From NCBI GenBank assembly GCA_017447775.1, contig JAFSMU010000011.1, positions 103,688 through 167,687 of the forward strand: a stretch of DNA of 64,000 nt. Reading direction: 5' to 3'. The position numbers were made by a program, and so were the translations under genes. Below the pieces are notes generated by a model that ran no database searches, was not told the DNA's origin, and saw nothing but the letters and a program-made list of their open reading frames with translations. The stretch comes from Clostridia bacterium. Lineage in GTDB: Bacteria > Bacillota > Clostridia > Oscillospirales > CAG-272. Positions within the stretch are counted from its first letter, which is position 1, and every line of letters starts with the position of its first letter. Below, in pieces: positions 24,507-33,018 of this stretch.

Positions 24507-25955
24507 TTATTTTGTTACCTTTACTATCGGCATCCAATCGAGCTTGTATGCGATGTATTTTGAAAGATGCGTTTCAAGGAAGTCTGTTTTGAGGATGTTT
24601 CTGTCGTTCATCTCCTCAAATTCGCTTGTTGTGAGATTTGTTTCGTTTACCGCGTTGTAATACTTCGTTTCGGATTCAAGGTCTTTCTTGTAATCTTCGT
24701 CGGTGTATTCGTAGCCCGTCGCTTTTGCGACCGCAAGGCACGCAAGCGTTCTCCTTACGGCGTCGTTTGCGCTGTTTTCAAGCGATTTTTCGTATGCTGA
24801 AGCGGAACCCCAGTTTATCGATATCGCGTCGTCGCGCGTCTTTGTGCTGCCGGACTGAGCCGCGCTGTCAATGAACGCCTTTATCTGCTTTTCGCTCTGT
24901 GCTTTGAAGAATGAATAGTACTCATTGTAAAGGTTCTTCGGCGCGCTTTTAAGCTCTGTGCGTTCATAAACCGCCTGCATCATATATCTTTCCGTAAAGA
25001 ACTGCACTTTTGCCGCGTTTTTAAGATCTGCGAAATCGGCAAACGTCGAGTTTTCGGAAACGGCGAGGTCATAGTTTACGGAGCTGATCACCCTTACGGT
25101 GAAGTTTACCGTCTTGCCGGCAAGCTCTTCGTTTGTCCAATCGGACGGGAAAGTTACGTCAAAGTTGAGTTTTCTTCCCACATAAACGCCTTCAAGCTGT
25201 TTGTCGAACTCTGCGGGATAACCGGAATAACCGAGCACGAACACGCGGCTTGAATATTTAAGTCCGTCAAGGCGCTCGCCGTCGACGGTGCCGTCGATAT
25301 CAGCTGTGACAACGTCGCCGATCGAGAGGATCTTGCGCGTGCTTGCGTCGTTTGTCGAGTCGAGGAATTTGCCTATCGTTTCAACGATATTGTCGTCGTT
25401 GTACGGTGTGGGGATAACGCTGACCGGGGTAACGGTCATTCTGAGCGTTTTTCCGGAAACTTCGCTGTTTTGGGGATAATACGGTGCGACGTATTCAAAA
25501 TCGAAAGCAACGCCGATCGTTACCGTTCTCAAATCGGAAGATTTCGATTCAGCCGTTTTTCTGTTGTAAACGAGAGCGTTATCGAATTTCATTCTGTATT
25601 GATTTACGCTGTCTTCAAATATTTCGATGGTACGCGTATTGTCGCCTTCGTAGCACATTTCGGGAACTTTCGTGTAAGTTACCTTATCGCCGTCGACCTG
25701 CTTTATCTCCGTCACGATGTTGAACTCGAATTTATATCCCCAGTCAAGATTGAACTGACGATATGCTTTCGAGTTTTCAAGGCAGAGCGCGTCGTACGCC
25801 GCCTTTATCTCGTCATAAGTAAATTTTTTATAATCTCCGAGTTCGATATAATCCTCGGTTTTGATATTGCTCACGTTTACGTATGACTTTCCGCAACTTG
25901 CCAAAGCAAAAATGAGCATCACCGCAACAAGCAAAAGCGCCGTGATCTTTTTCAT
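24507..25955 (-). CDS. Trigger-factor-like FKBP-type PPIase lipoprotein
   Basis: 482 aa. The signal peptide ends in lipobox LASC (lipidated Cys21), so the protein is anchored outside the cell. Residues ~205-290 form an FKBP-type peptidyl-prolyl isomerase domain as in trigger factor (LSIGDVVTADIDGTVDGERL ... PAEFDKQLEGVYVGRKLNFDVTFPSDWTNEELAGKTVNFTVRV). The C-terminal ~180 residues are helical like the trigger-factor chaperone arms (YMMQAVYERTELKSAP...). The ribosome-binding GFRxGKxP motif of true trigger factor is absent. It probably folds exported proteins, paralleling PrsA. The cytoplasmic paralogue tig is at 48.3-49.7 kb. Confidence 0.85.
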   Translation of the reverse strand: MKKITALLLVAVMLIFALASCGKSYVNVSNIKTEDYIELGDYKKFTYDEIKAAYDALCLENSKAYRQFNLDWGYKFEFNIVTEIKQVDGDKVTYTKVPEMCYEGDNTRTIEIFEDSVNQYRMKFDNALVYNRKTAESKSSDLRTVTIGVAFDFEYVAPYYPQNSEVSGKTLRMTVTPVSVIPTPYNDDNIVETIGKFLDSTNDASTRKILSIGDVVTADIDGTVDGERLDGLKYSSRVFVLGYSGYPAEFDKQLEGVYVGRKLNFDVTFPSDWTNEELAGKTVNFTVRVISSVNYDLAVSENSTFADFADLKNAAKVQFFTERYMMQAVYERTELKSAPKNLYNEYYSFFKAQSEKQIKAFIDSAAQSGSTKTRDDAISINWGSASAYEKSLENSANDAVRRTLACLAVAKATGYEYTDEDYKKDLESETKYYNAVNETNLTTSEFEEMNDRNILKTDFLETHLSKYIAYKLDWMPIVKVTK

Positions 25956-26085
25956 TTTTCAGTATCCGATCCTTTCAAAATCTGTTAATGCGGTTTGACC
26001 GCAAAATAGCACACTTTACTTTTTACCATATTTTTGATAAAAATGCAACTGTTTTTTTGTTTTTTGTGCAAAAAGACGAATAAAT

Positions 26086-26697
26086 TTATTTAAGTTCGTC
26101 GGGGACGCGCGCGTTTTTGAAATAAAACTCCCTGTCGCGCTCGCCGATCTGCCGCATAACGCGGCACGGATTTCCGACGGCGACAACGCCCGACGGGATA
26201 TCTTTTGTGACGACGCTGCCCGCGCCTATCACCGTGTTATCGCCGATCTTCACGCCCGGAACGATGACGGCGTCCGCGCCTATCCAGCAGTTTTTGCCGA
26301 TAACGACGGGGAAATTATACTGATATCCGCGCCGGCGCAGATCGGCGTCGATGGGATGCCCGGCCGACGCCACTGTCACATTCGGCCCAAAAAGCGTATT
26401 GTCCCCGACGTAAATATGCGTGTCGTCGACAAGCGTTAAGCCGAAGTTCGCGTATATGCCGCGCCCGAAATGGACGTGCTTCCCCGCCCAGTTTGCGTAT
26501 AGCGGCGGCTCGATGTAGCTTTCCTCGCCTATCTCGGCGAACATTTCTTTCAGCAGCGCCGCGCGTTTTTCAGCTTCGTGCGGGCGCGTTGAGTTGTAGT
26601 CGTAGAGTTTTTCAAGGCACTCGGTCTGTTCACGCACAATGTCCTTGTCGCCGGGCAGATAAAGCTCGCCCGTGTGAAGCTTGTCCCGCTCAGCCAT
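26086..26697 (-). CDS. Maltose/galactoside O-acetyltransferase family
   Basis: 203 aa with the Maa/LacA N-terminal helical part (MAERDKLHTGELYLPGD...LEKLYDYNSTRPHEAEKRAALLKEMF). The left-handed beta-helix of hexapeptide repeats follows, with YANFGLTLVDDTHIYVGDNTLFGPNVT and the catalytic His in ASAGHPID. It acetylates a sugar hydroxyl using acetyl-CoA. It overlaps the lexA stop by 8 bp and therefore lies in the lexA transcript, so it may be expressed as part of the SOS unit. Confidence 0.9.
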   Translation of the reverse strand: MAERDKLHTGELYLPGDKDIVREQTECLEKLYDYNSTRPHEAEKRAALLKEMFAEIGEESYIEPPLYANWAGKHVHFGRGIYANFGLTLVDDTHIYVGDNTLFGPNVTVASAGHPIDADLRRRGYQYNFPVVIGKNCWIGADAVIVPGVKIGDNTVIGAGSVVTKDIPSGVVAVGNPCRVMRQIGERDREFYFKNARVPDELK

Positions 26698-27295
26698 AGT
26701 ATCTTACCGAAGCGATGACTTTTCCGAGAATGACGGCTTCGTTTGTTATTATCGGCTTCATCGTGCTGTTTTCGGGTTGGAGGCGGAAATGGCCGTTTTC
26801 GCGGTAGAACGTCTTTACGGTCGCTTCTTCGCCGATCAAAACGACGGCGATATTTCCGTTGTCGACGTAGCTTGTGCGGCTGACGATGACGACGTCGCCG
26901 TTCATGATGCCCGCCTCTATCATACTTTCGCCTTTTACTCTGAGCGCGAAAAGCTCGGACGTTACGGTGCCGCGCGGCGTGCAGAACTCGACAAATCCAT
27001 CGAGGTTTTCGGTGGCGAGTATCGGCAGACCGGCAGCGACCTGACCGAGAAGCGGCACCCTTACGGAGTGCGTTTCCGGCGTTTCTTCTCCGGTGCGGAG
27101 AGTGCGGCTCTTGCCCTGTTCTTTTTTGATGTAACCCTTCGATTCAAGCCGCTCGATATACGAGTGGACAGTCGACGTGCTTTTTATGCCGAGCGCGTTC
27201 TGAATGTCGCGCACGGAAGGAGCATATCCGTCCCTTTCCAGAACTTTTTTGATGTAATCATACACTTTGCGTTCTTTTTCGGTGAGGTTTTCCAT
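26690..27295 (-). CDS. lexA: LexA SOS repressor
   Basis: 201 aa. The N-terminal winged helix (~1-65) contains GYAPSVRDIQNALGIKSTSTVHSYIERLESKGYI. The autocleavage site is Ala88-Gly89 in QVAAGLP, and the catalytic dyad is Ser124 (GESMIEAGI) and Lys161 (EEATVKTFYRE). RecA filaments trigger self-cleavage, which derepresses DNA-repair genes. ATG 27295 follows GGGAGATAA. A LexA-type palindrome overlaps the -35, consistent with autoregulation. Confidence 0.97.
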   Translation of the reverse strand: MENLTEKERKVYDYIKKVLERDGYAPSVRDIQNALGIKSTSTVHSYIERLESKGYIKKEQGKSRTLRTGEETPETHSVRVPLLGQVAAGLPILATENLDGFVEFCTPRGTVTSELFALRVKGESMIEAGIMNGDVVIVSRTSYVDNGNIAVVLIGEEATVKTFYRENGHFRLQPENSTMKPIITNEAVILGKVIASVRYYG

Positions 27296-27339
27296 AAAAT
27301 TATCTCCCTTATTCGTTTTTTATGCTTTTATCCGCTTGT

Positions 27340-27379
27340 ATTATATCACACATTTTTCAAAAATGCAAACATTTGTTTG
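27340..27379 (-). promoter_or_regulatory. lexA promoter with overlapping LexA operator
   Basis: On the minus strand: TTGCAT (27363-27368), 17 bp, TATAAT (27340-27345, extended TG). The perfect palindrome CAAAC-ATTT-GTTTG (27366-27379) overlaps the -35. It resembles the Firmicutes LexA box GAAC-N4-GTTC with the G/C pair next to AAC replaced. Confidence 0.7.
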
Positions 27380-27385
27380 ATTTTT

Positions 27386-27415
27386 TTGAAACTTTTTTCG
27401 TTTTTTTCATAAAAT
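27386..27415 (+). promoter_or_regulatory. Candidate promoter of the M14 peptidase
   Basis: TTGAAA (27386-27391), 18-bp spacer, TAAAAT (27410-27415). The -35 begins 7 bp after the LexA palindrome, close enough for LexA to affect both directions. Confidence 0.4.
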
Positions 27416-27466
27416 TGCGTATATACGGTGCAAAAACGCGCCGAAATACTTATTTGCGAGGTAAAA

Positions 27467-28309
27467 ATGGTCGATTTTGATTCAGTTATTGACACTGCGG
27501 CTTTGTTTGAAGCGTGCTTTTCTTCAGTGCGCGCCGGTGCGGAAGTTTTCTTTATCGGGAAAACGGTGCTCGGGGTGCCGATACCGTGCATCTCCGTCGG
27601 CGGCGGGGAGGGGTGTTCCCTTTTTGTCGGCGCACATCACGGCGCGGAGCATATAACGGCAAATATTCTGCTCAAATATGCGCTTGAGTGTTCTCCGCAA
27701 AATCATGTATACGTCGTTCCGATGCTGAACGTCGACGGATGCGCCGTATCGCAGGGCGCGCTCGGCGCCGCCGCAACGATGCGCCCGTTTTTTGAAAATG
27801 TGAGCCGTGGCGACGTCGTTCACTGGCAGGCAAACGCGCGCGGCGTTGACCTGAACCACAACTACAACGCGGGCTTTGACAAGTGCAAAGCGGCGGAGAG
27901 GGCGCTCGGCATAACATCCCCGTCGCCGACGCGTTACGGCGGCGAGTATCCCGAAAGCGAGCCTGAAACGGCGGCGCTGTGCGCGCTTGTGCGCCGTCTG
28001 TCTCAGCGCCTGCACAATGTCGTTGCTTTGCACACGCAAGGCGAGGAAATATACTTCGAGTACGACGGCAAATGTCCCGACGGCGCGCGGGAGCTTGCGG
28101 AAGAATTTTCGCTTGCCAGCGGTTATGCGCTCTCGCGCCCCGAGAACGCGGCGGGGCACGGCGGGTTCAAGGACTGGGTGATCGACAAATTCGGGATCCC
28201 GGCGTTCACCGTGGAGTGCGGCGCGGGGAAAAACCCGCTTCCGCCGTCCGATTTTTCGTCAATATACGAAAAAGTCCGCCCGATACTCGATATCGCGGCG
28301 GCTTTTTGA
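27467..28309 (+). CDS. M14-family zinc carboxypeptidase (murein/gamma-D-Glu-DAP type)
   Basis: 280 aa from ATG 27467, set by AGGTAAAA; the frame is open for 13 more codons upstream without a ribosome site. Zinc ligands are HGAE (in GAHHGAEHITANILL) and the distal His in ALHTQGEEIYFEY. The catalytic Glu is in FTVECGAGKNP. VDLNHNYNAGF carries the substrate-binding Asn/Arg region of M14. There is no signal peptide or LysM, so it probably acts in the cytoplasm on recycled muropeptides, like YqgT/DapL-type enzymes without their LysM domains. It is divergent from lexA and its promoter candidate lies just past the LexA box. Confidence 0.85.
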   Translation: MVDFDSVIDTAALFEACFSSVRAGAEVFFIGKTVLGVPIPCISVGGGEGCSLFVGAHHGAEHITANILLKYALECSPQNHVYVVPMLNVDGCAVSQGALGAAATMRPFFENVSRGDVVHWQANARGVDLNHNYNAGFDKCKAAERALGITSPSPTRYGGEYPESEPETAALCALVRRLSQRLHNVVALHTQGEEIYFEYDGKCPDGARELAEEFSLASGYALSRPENAAGHGGFKDWVIDKFGIPAFTVECGAGKNPLPPSDFSSIYEKVRPILDIAAAF

Positions 28310-28318
28310 AAAAAAGTA

Positions 28319-28348
28319 TTGCAATTTCCCTTTGCGTTGGGTTATAAT
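28319..28348 (+). promoter_or_regulatory. Plus-strand promoter-like element facing into ireB
   Basis: TTGCAA (28319-28324), 18 bp, TATAAT (28343-28348). RNA from here would run antisense through ireB, or serve as a long leader for the 28693 gene. Confidence 0.4.
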
Positions 28349-28357
28349 TGAAGCGGA

Positions 28358-28612
28358 TCAGACAAGACCGAGGTAAAGACGCACCATTTCGCCGAGGATC
28401 TCGTCGCGGTCAAGCTTTGAAACAACGGCGCGGGCATTGTTGTAGTTTGTGATGTACGTCGGGTCCTCCGAGAGAAGATAGCCGACGATCTGACTTATCG
28501 GATCATATCCCTTTTCGGAAAGGGAGGCGTACACCTGCGAGAGTATTTTTCTGTTTTCGCTGTCGCCGCGCCCCGGCGCATTGAATTCCATTGTGTTTGT
28601 GGCATCATTCAT
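28358..28612 (-). CDS. ireB: IreB-family regulatory phosphoprotein (UPF0297/DUF965)
   Basis: 84 aa, the normal length. The characteristic core is LSEKGYDPISQIVGYLLSEDPTYITNYNNARAVVSKLDRDEILGEMVRLYLG. In Enterococcus IreB is phosphorylated by the Ser/Thr kinase IreK on N-terminal threonines and limits cephalosporin resistance. Here Thr residues (MNDATNTMEF) are present at the N-terminus. It normally lies beside alaS and ruvX; here it is a single-gene unit, so it has been relocated. Confidence 0.9.
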   Translation of the reverse strand: MNDATNTMEFNAPGRGDSENRKILSQVYASLSEKGYDPISQIVGYLLSEDPTYITNYNNARAVVSKLDRDEILGEMVRLYLGLV

Positions 28613-28635
28613 CTTAAAATCCCTCCGTTGACTAA

Positions 28636-28664
28636 ATTTTACATCAAAACAAATATTTTTTCAA
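28636..28664 (-). promoter_or_regulatory. Promoter of ireB
   Basis: On the minus strand: TTGAAA (28659-28664), 17 bp, TAAAAT (28636-28641), 24 bp before the ATG. A GGAGGG ribosome site lies between. Confidence 0.55.
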
Positions 28665-28692
28665 TATAAAAACTCAAAAAAAGGAGCAAAAA

Positions 28693-29181
28693 ATGGAGAT
28701 ATCACGCAAAAAAATCAGCACCGCCGATCTTATCGCCAAAGAACGCGAGCTTGTGGAAAAAATAACCGAGATAAACGAGCGGTATTCTGCCGAACTCGAC
28801 TCGCTCGGCTGCGAGAGCGTACTTGAATTTGTAAAGATAGGCGAGTATGACGACGAGTACACCGACATCGACTTCGCGGAGGAAAATTACAAAAACGGAT
28901 ACGTCAGCCGCGCGCTTATAACGGTGCGCGAAAAAGCCGTCGACGAGGCGCCGATAGAGCTTGACCGCGAGGAATACGAATCCGACGAGGCTTATGATGT
29001 GGCAAAGAATGCGCTTGCCGCTCAGTCCGAGCGCGAGCGCGAGGTGGCGCGCACCGAAATTATGCTTATGCGTATTTACAAAACGTTCTGGGTCGAGACA
29101 GTTTCGCTTTGCGAGGACGTGTCGCCAATCGACGCCGACCTTTGCGAATTCGTCGGAAAGATAAAAGAAAGAAACGCGTAA
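28693..29181 (+). CDS. Acidic helical protein of unknown function
   Basis: 162 aa, ATG 28693 after AAAGGAGC. It is strongly charged (Glu/Asp-rich), predicted mostly helical, with a coiled-coil-like start (IAKERELVEKITEINERYSAEL) and an acidic middle (EYDDEYTDIDFAEENY). It has no signal, TM helix or catalytic motif; the two cysteines are far apart. It stands between ireB (divergent) and queA (own promoter) and is followed by a terminator. I do not recognise it. Confidence 0.65.
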   Translation: MEISRKKISTADLIAKERELVEKITEINERYSAELDSLGCESVLEFVKIGEYDDEYTDIDFAEENYKNGYVSRALITVREKAVDEAPIELDREEYESDEAYDVAKNALAAQSEREREVARTEIMLMRIYKTFWVETVSLCEDVSPIDADLCEFVGKIKERNA

Positions 29182-29250
29182 AAGTCAGCGTTTGCCCCGC
29201 GTTTTCACCATTTTATACATTTGTATCAAAATAAAATACACTTGTATAAC

Positions 29251-29272
29251 AAAAGCCCGCAAGGGCTTTTTT
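29251..29272 (+). terminator. Terminator before queA
   Basis: AAAAGCCC, loop GCAA, GGGCTTTT then TT. It ends the 28693 transcript. Confidence 0.8.
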
Positions 29273-29282
29273 CTTCATTCTC

Positions 29283-29311
29283 TTGATATTTTATTTTTTT
29301 TATGATAATAT
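29283..29311 (+). promoter_or_regulatory. queA operon promoter
   Basis: TTGATA (29283-29288), 17 bp, TAATAT (29306-29311) with an extended TGA. It lies 30 bp before the queA ATG, with GGAGAA as ribosome site. Confidence 0.55.
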
Positions 29312-29341
29312 ATTGTCGATACAAAAATTTCGGAGAACGGT

Positions 29342-30412
29342 ATGATAAAAAACACACTTACAAATACAGACCTCAAAACGTCGGACTTTGATTTCGACTT
29401 GCCGACGGAGCTTATCGCCCAGCATCCGACGCCGCGGCGCGACGACGCGCGGCTGATGGTTTTGCACAGGCAGACGGGAGCGATCGAGGATAAGATATTC
29501 CACGACGTAACAGATTATCTGCGCCCAGGCGACGTGCTTGTGATAAACGATTCAAAAGTCATTCCGGCGCGTATTTACGGAAAAAAAGTGCGCGAGGACG
29601 GGGACGGCGCCGAGTGCGAGTTCGTGCTTTTGCGTCAGCGCTCGCTTGACGAGTGGGAAACGCTCGTGCGCCCCGGGCGTCGGCTCAAAGAGGGGGCGGA
29701 GGTCGTGTTCGGCGGCGGTCTGCTCAAAGCCACCGTCAAAGCCATCGTCGACGACGGCAACCGCATCGTCGTATTCGATTACGACAGACGGCGCACGCTT
29801 TACGATATACTCGATGAGATCGGCAAAATGCCGCTTCCGCCGTACATAACGGAGGAACTGAAAAACAACGACGACTACCAAACAGTCTACGCGCGAGAGC
29901 TTGGCAGCGCCGCGGCACCGACGGCGGGGCTTCATTTTACGACGGAACTGCTCGATAAGATAAAGGCGATGGGCGTTGAGATAGCGCCGGTCATGCTTCA
30001 CGTAGGGCTTGGCACGTTCCGCCCTGTCAAAGTCGAAAATATAAAAGAGCACGTTATGCACAGCGAGTTCTTCTCCGTCAGCGAGGAGAGCGCGAAAAAG
30101 ATCAACGATGCAAAAAAGAACGGCGGCAGAGTTATCGCCGTCGGAACAACGTCATGCCGCACGCTTGAAAGCGCGTCAGACGACGATGGGACGGTGCGCG
30201 CAATGACGGACGACACGGGCATTTTCATCTATCCCGGGTACAGATTCAAGGCAGTTGACGCGCTGATAACGAACTTCCACCTGCCCGAAAGCACACTTAT
30301 AATGCTTGTTTCAGCGCTTGCGGGGACGGAACTTACGAAAAAAGCATACAAGATGGCAATTGAGGAAAGGTACAGATTCTTCTCTTTCGGCGACGCGATG
30401 ATGATACTTTAA
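29342..30412 (+). CDS. queA: S-adenosylmethionine:tRNA ribosyltransferase-isomerase
   Basis: 356 aa, full length. It transfers and isomerises the ribosyl part of SAM onto preQ1-tRNA to form epoxyqueuosine at the wobble base of Asp, Asn, His and Tyr tRNAs. Motifs are [14 protein letters not shown] at the start, [29 protein letters not shown] and [11 protein letters not shown]. The N-terminus has ~12 residues more than usual; a later start (no ATG available) is not required. miaA follows 15 bp downstream, pairing two tRNA-modification genes. Confidence 0.95.
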   Translation: MIKNTLTNTDLKTSDFDFDLPTELIAQHPTPRRDDARLMVLHRQTGAIEDKIFHDVTDYLRPGDVLVINDSKVIPARIYGKKVREDGDGAECEFVLLRQRSLDEWETLVRPGRRLKEGAEVVFGGGLLKATVKAIVDDGNRIVVFDYDRRRTLYDILDEIGKMPLPPYITEELKNNDDYQTVYARELGSAAAPTAGLHFTTELLDKIKAMGVEIAPVMLHVGLGTFRPVKVENIKEHVMHSEFFSVSEESAKKINDAKKNGGRVIAVGTTSCRTLESASDDDGTVRAMTDDTGIFIYPGYRFKAVDALITNFHLPESTLIMLVSALAGTELTKKAYKMAIEERYRFFSFGDAMMIL

Positions 30413-30427
30413 GAAGGGGTGAGCGAT

Positions 30428-31360
30428 ATGATTCCGATAGCGATAGCGGGGCCGACCGCGTCCGGCAAGAGCGCACTTGCGCTCGGGCTTTGCCGCGCGC
30501 TTGACGGCGAGATCGTGTCGCTCGACTCAATGCAGATATATCGCACGCTCGATATAGGCACGGCAAAGCCGACACCGGCTGAGCGCGCCGGGGTGCCGCA
30601 TCATCTTATCGATATATGCGAGCCGACGGATAAGTTTTCCGCGGCTGATTTTACCGCGGCGGCAAACGACGCCGTTTCCGATATATTATCGCGCGGCAAA
30701 ACGCCCGTTTTATGCGGCGGTACGGGGCTTTATCTTGACAGCTTTTTGCGCCGGCGCGACTACGGCGACGTTGCCGTTGACGAAAATTTGCGGCGCGAAC
30801 TTTTCGCCTTTGCAGAGCAAAACGGCAACGCGGCGCTGCACGGTATGCTGAAAGCGCTCGATCCCAACGCCGCCGAAGCGATACACGAAAACAACGTAAA
30901 GCGCGTTGTGCGCGCCATCGAGATTTGCAAAACGACGGGTATGACCAAAACCGAGTGGGACAAAGCCGCCGACAGCGCGCCGAGGGACGACGTTTTCCTT
31001 ATCGTGCTTGATTTTGACGACAGAGAAAAGCTATACTCCAAAATAGAGCGCAGAGTTGACAAAATGATAGAAGACGGCCTTGTCGACGAGGCGAGGAGCG
31101 CGCTTGAAACCGGTGCTCTTAACGCGGGTACGACAGCGTCCCAGGCGATCGGATACAAGGAGCTTATCCAGTATCTTCGCGGCGAATGTTCCCTTAACGA
31201 CGCCGTGGAGCAGCTCAAAACAGCGACGCGCCACTATGCGAAAAGACAGCTTACGTGGTTCAGGCGGTACGGCGGATGTCGGCTGTACGTCGACAGGTGC
31301 GAAAGCTCAGGCGAGCTTTTATCAGCCGCTCTTGACGCGATAAAGGAGGGCGGAAAATGA
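30428..31360 (+). CDS. miaA: tRNA dimethylallyltransferase
   Basis: 310 aa from ATG 30428 (MIPIAIAGPTASGKS); GGGG 8 bp upstream favours this over an in-frame GTG at 30419 that overlaps the site. The P-loop GPTASGKSAL is followed by the substrate loop IVSLDSMQIYRTLDIGTAKP. RVVRAIEICKTTG and FDDREKLYSKIERRVDKM follow. It adds an isopentenyl group to A37 of tRNAs that read codons starting with U. It overlaps the next gene by 4 bp. Confidence 0.95.
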   Translation: MIPIAIAGPTASGKSALALGLCRALDGEIVSLDSMQIYRTLDIGTAKPTPAERAGVPHHLIDICEPTDKFSAADFTAAANDAVSDILSRGKTPVLCGGTGLYLDSFLRRRDYGDVAVDENLRRELFAFAEQNGNAALHGMLKALDPNAAEAIHENNVKRVVRAIEICKTTGMTKTEWDKAADSAPRDDVFLIVLDFDDREKLYSKIERRVDKMIEDGLVDEARSALETGALNAGTTASQAIGYKELIQYLRGECSLNDAVEQLKTATRHYAKRQLTWFRRYGGCRLYVDRCESSGELLSAALDAIKEGGK

Positions 31361-32214
31361 AGATAAAGAAAAAGACCGTCATTATTATCGTTGCCGCAGC
31401 GTCCCTTTTAGTGCTCGCGTTGTTTCTTTCTTTTCAGCTTTCGCGGCAGATCGCGCCGGACATTAAATATCACATTATCACAAAAGGAACGGTGCATGAG
31501 AGCGTCGCGCTTGACGGGTACGTATTCAGAAACGACAACGTGATCTATTCGGACAAAGCCGACGCCGTACCAACGCGGAGCGAAGGTGAGAAGGTCGCCG
31601 TCGGCGCAACGGTCGCAAAAAGCGGCGAAAGCGAGATCAAGACGGACGTTTCGGGTTATTTCTACTCGCGCGTCGACGGGCGCGAGGGCGATTTTTCGCT
31701 CGAGGCGGCGATAAAGCTGACGCCGGGGATGCTCGGCGAACTTACGTCAAAATCCGCATCCGACGTAAGCGGTGCCGTCGGCAAGATCGCAACAGAATGC
31801 AAGTGGCGCCTCGCCGCCGACACAAAATACGAAAATTTCAGCGTCGGCGAGCTTTATTATGTTCAGATCGGCGATGAAAACATACCGATGACGGCGCTGT
31901 ATATTTCGGACGTTGAAAACGGTGTTTACACCGTGGTGTTTGAGTGTGACGGCGGGCAAAGCGCGGCTGAAAATCGGCAGATAACGGCAAGCGTCGACGT
32001 GGCTCACACGGGATACGTCGTTCCGTCGGCAGCTTTGCAAGGCAAGGACGGAGAGAGGTACATTTATCTGTTTGAGCGCGGACGGGCGGTCAAGGTTTCG
32101 GTAAGCGTTGTATACGACGGCGGCGAGTATGCGGTCGTCGAGTCGGAAAGCGAGATCATCGGCAAAGTCGCAATATCGGGCGGCGGTCAAAACGCGGGGA
32201 AGGTGCTGAAATGA
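31357..32214 (+). CDS. HlyD-like membrane protein of the sepF region
   Basis: 285 aa. An N-terminal TM helix (~8-27) is followed by a periplasmic-adaptor-like domain: HIITKGTVHESVALDGYVFRND, a barrel-sandwich half (EGEKVAVGATVAKSGE) and VPSAALQGKDGERYIYLFERGRAVKVSV near the end. In Clostridia a short HlyD-like protein regularly precedes yggS-sepF, so a role in division or envelope assembly is more likely than drug efflux; no ABC or RND partner is present. It overlaps miaA and yggS by 4 bp each. Confidence 0.7.
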   Translation: MKIKKKTVIIIVAAASLLVLALFLSFQLSRQIAPDIKYHIITKGTVHESVALDGYVFRNDNVIYSDKADAVPTRSEGEKVAVGATVAKSGESEIKTDVSGYFYSRVDGREGDFSLEAAIKLTPGMLGELTSKSASDVSGAVGKIATECKWRLAADTKYENFSVGELYYVQIGDENIPMTALYISDVENGVYTVVFECDGGQSAAENRQITASVDVAHTGYVVPSAALQGKDGERYIYLFERGRAVKVSVSVVYDGGEYAVVESESEIIGKVAISGGGQNAGKVLK

Positions 32215-32885
32215 CGGCGGAAAACATAGCTGAAAACGTTAAAAAAATAAAGGCGGCGTCTGACAGGTACGGCGCGCTTCTGTGCGGCGCCGTAAAAACG
32301 CGCACCGACGACGAGATAACGGCGGCGATAAAGCTCGGCGGACTGCGCGCCGTCGGAGAAAATCGCGTTCAGGAGCTTATTTCCCACTACGGCGCGGTTA
32401 AAGCGGCGGGTGCCGAGCTTCACTTTATCGGGCATTTGCAAAAGAACAAAGTCAAGTACATCGCCGACAAGGTCGATTTGATAGAATCGCTTGACAGCGA
32501 ACCGCTTGCCGCGGAAATAGAAAAGTACGCGGCGAAGATCGGAAAAACCATTAACTGTCTTATCGAGGTCAATATAGGGCGCGAGATGCAAAAGAGCGGA
32601 ATCATGCCAAACGAGCTTGAAAGCTTTATTTCCTCATTGGAGCAATTTCCCCATATAAACGTGCGCGGGCTTATGACAGTTGCGCCGAAATGCGAGGATG
32701 AGCGCGGCTACGACGTATATTTTTCCGAGATGGCGGAGCTTTTTTCCCGCTTCAAGAAAATTCGCCCCGCCGTGCGCGAGCCGATCCTTTCAATGGGTAT
32801 GAGCGGAAACTACGAGCGTGCGCTTTTGTTCGGCTCGACTGAGATACGCGTCGGGACAGGTATTTTCGGAGAACGCAGGACGTGA
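32211..32885 (+). CDS. yggS: PLP homeostasis protein (YggS/YlmE/PLPBP)
   Basis: 224 aa alanine-racemase-like TIM barrel without racemase activity. It buffers pyridoxal-5'-phosphate. The PLP lysine is in LLCGAVKTRTDDEI, and other motifs are GENRVQELISH, HFIGHLQKNKVKYI, LIEVNIGREMQKSG and LSMGMSGNYERALLFGSTEIRVGTGIFG. Family members usually have LVAVSKT; here LCGAVKT is a mild variant. Its place just before sepF is standard. Confidence 0.95.
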   Translation: MTAENIAENVKKIKAASDRYGALLCGAVKTRTDDEITAAIKLGGLRAVGENRVQELISHYGAVKAAGAELHFIGHLQKNKVKYIADKVDLIESLDSEPLAAEIEKYAAKIGKTINCLIEVNIGREMQKSGIMPNELESFISSLEQFPHINVRGLMTVAPKCEDERGYDVYFSEMAELFSRFKKIRPAVREPILSMGMSGNYERALLFGSTEIRVGTGIFGERRT

Positions 32886-32916
32886 AAAATTTTTTTGAAA
32901 ATTTTCAAAAAAAGAA

Positions 32917-32945
32917 TTGCAATACAATATTTTGTATGCTATAAT
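32917..32945 (+). promoter_or_regulatory. sepF promoter
   Basis: TTGCAA (32917-32922), 17 bp, TATAAT (32940-32945) with TGC before it (extended -10). It lies 74 bp ahead of sepF. A T/A palindrome at ~32890-32913 may end yggS transcription. Confidence 0.65.
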
Positions 32946-33018
32946 ACATTTGTAGAATTAAAATCCAATATAAAATTCATTAAATAAAAACTAAAAACAA
33001 AAATCTCGGAGGTACAAA

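Noticed and set aside
29182..29250. Possible short ORF between the 28693 gene and queA
   Set aside because: A/T-rich spacer without a start plus ribosome site; it contains only the terminator region and then the queA promoter.
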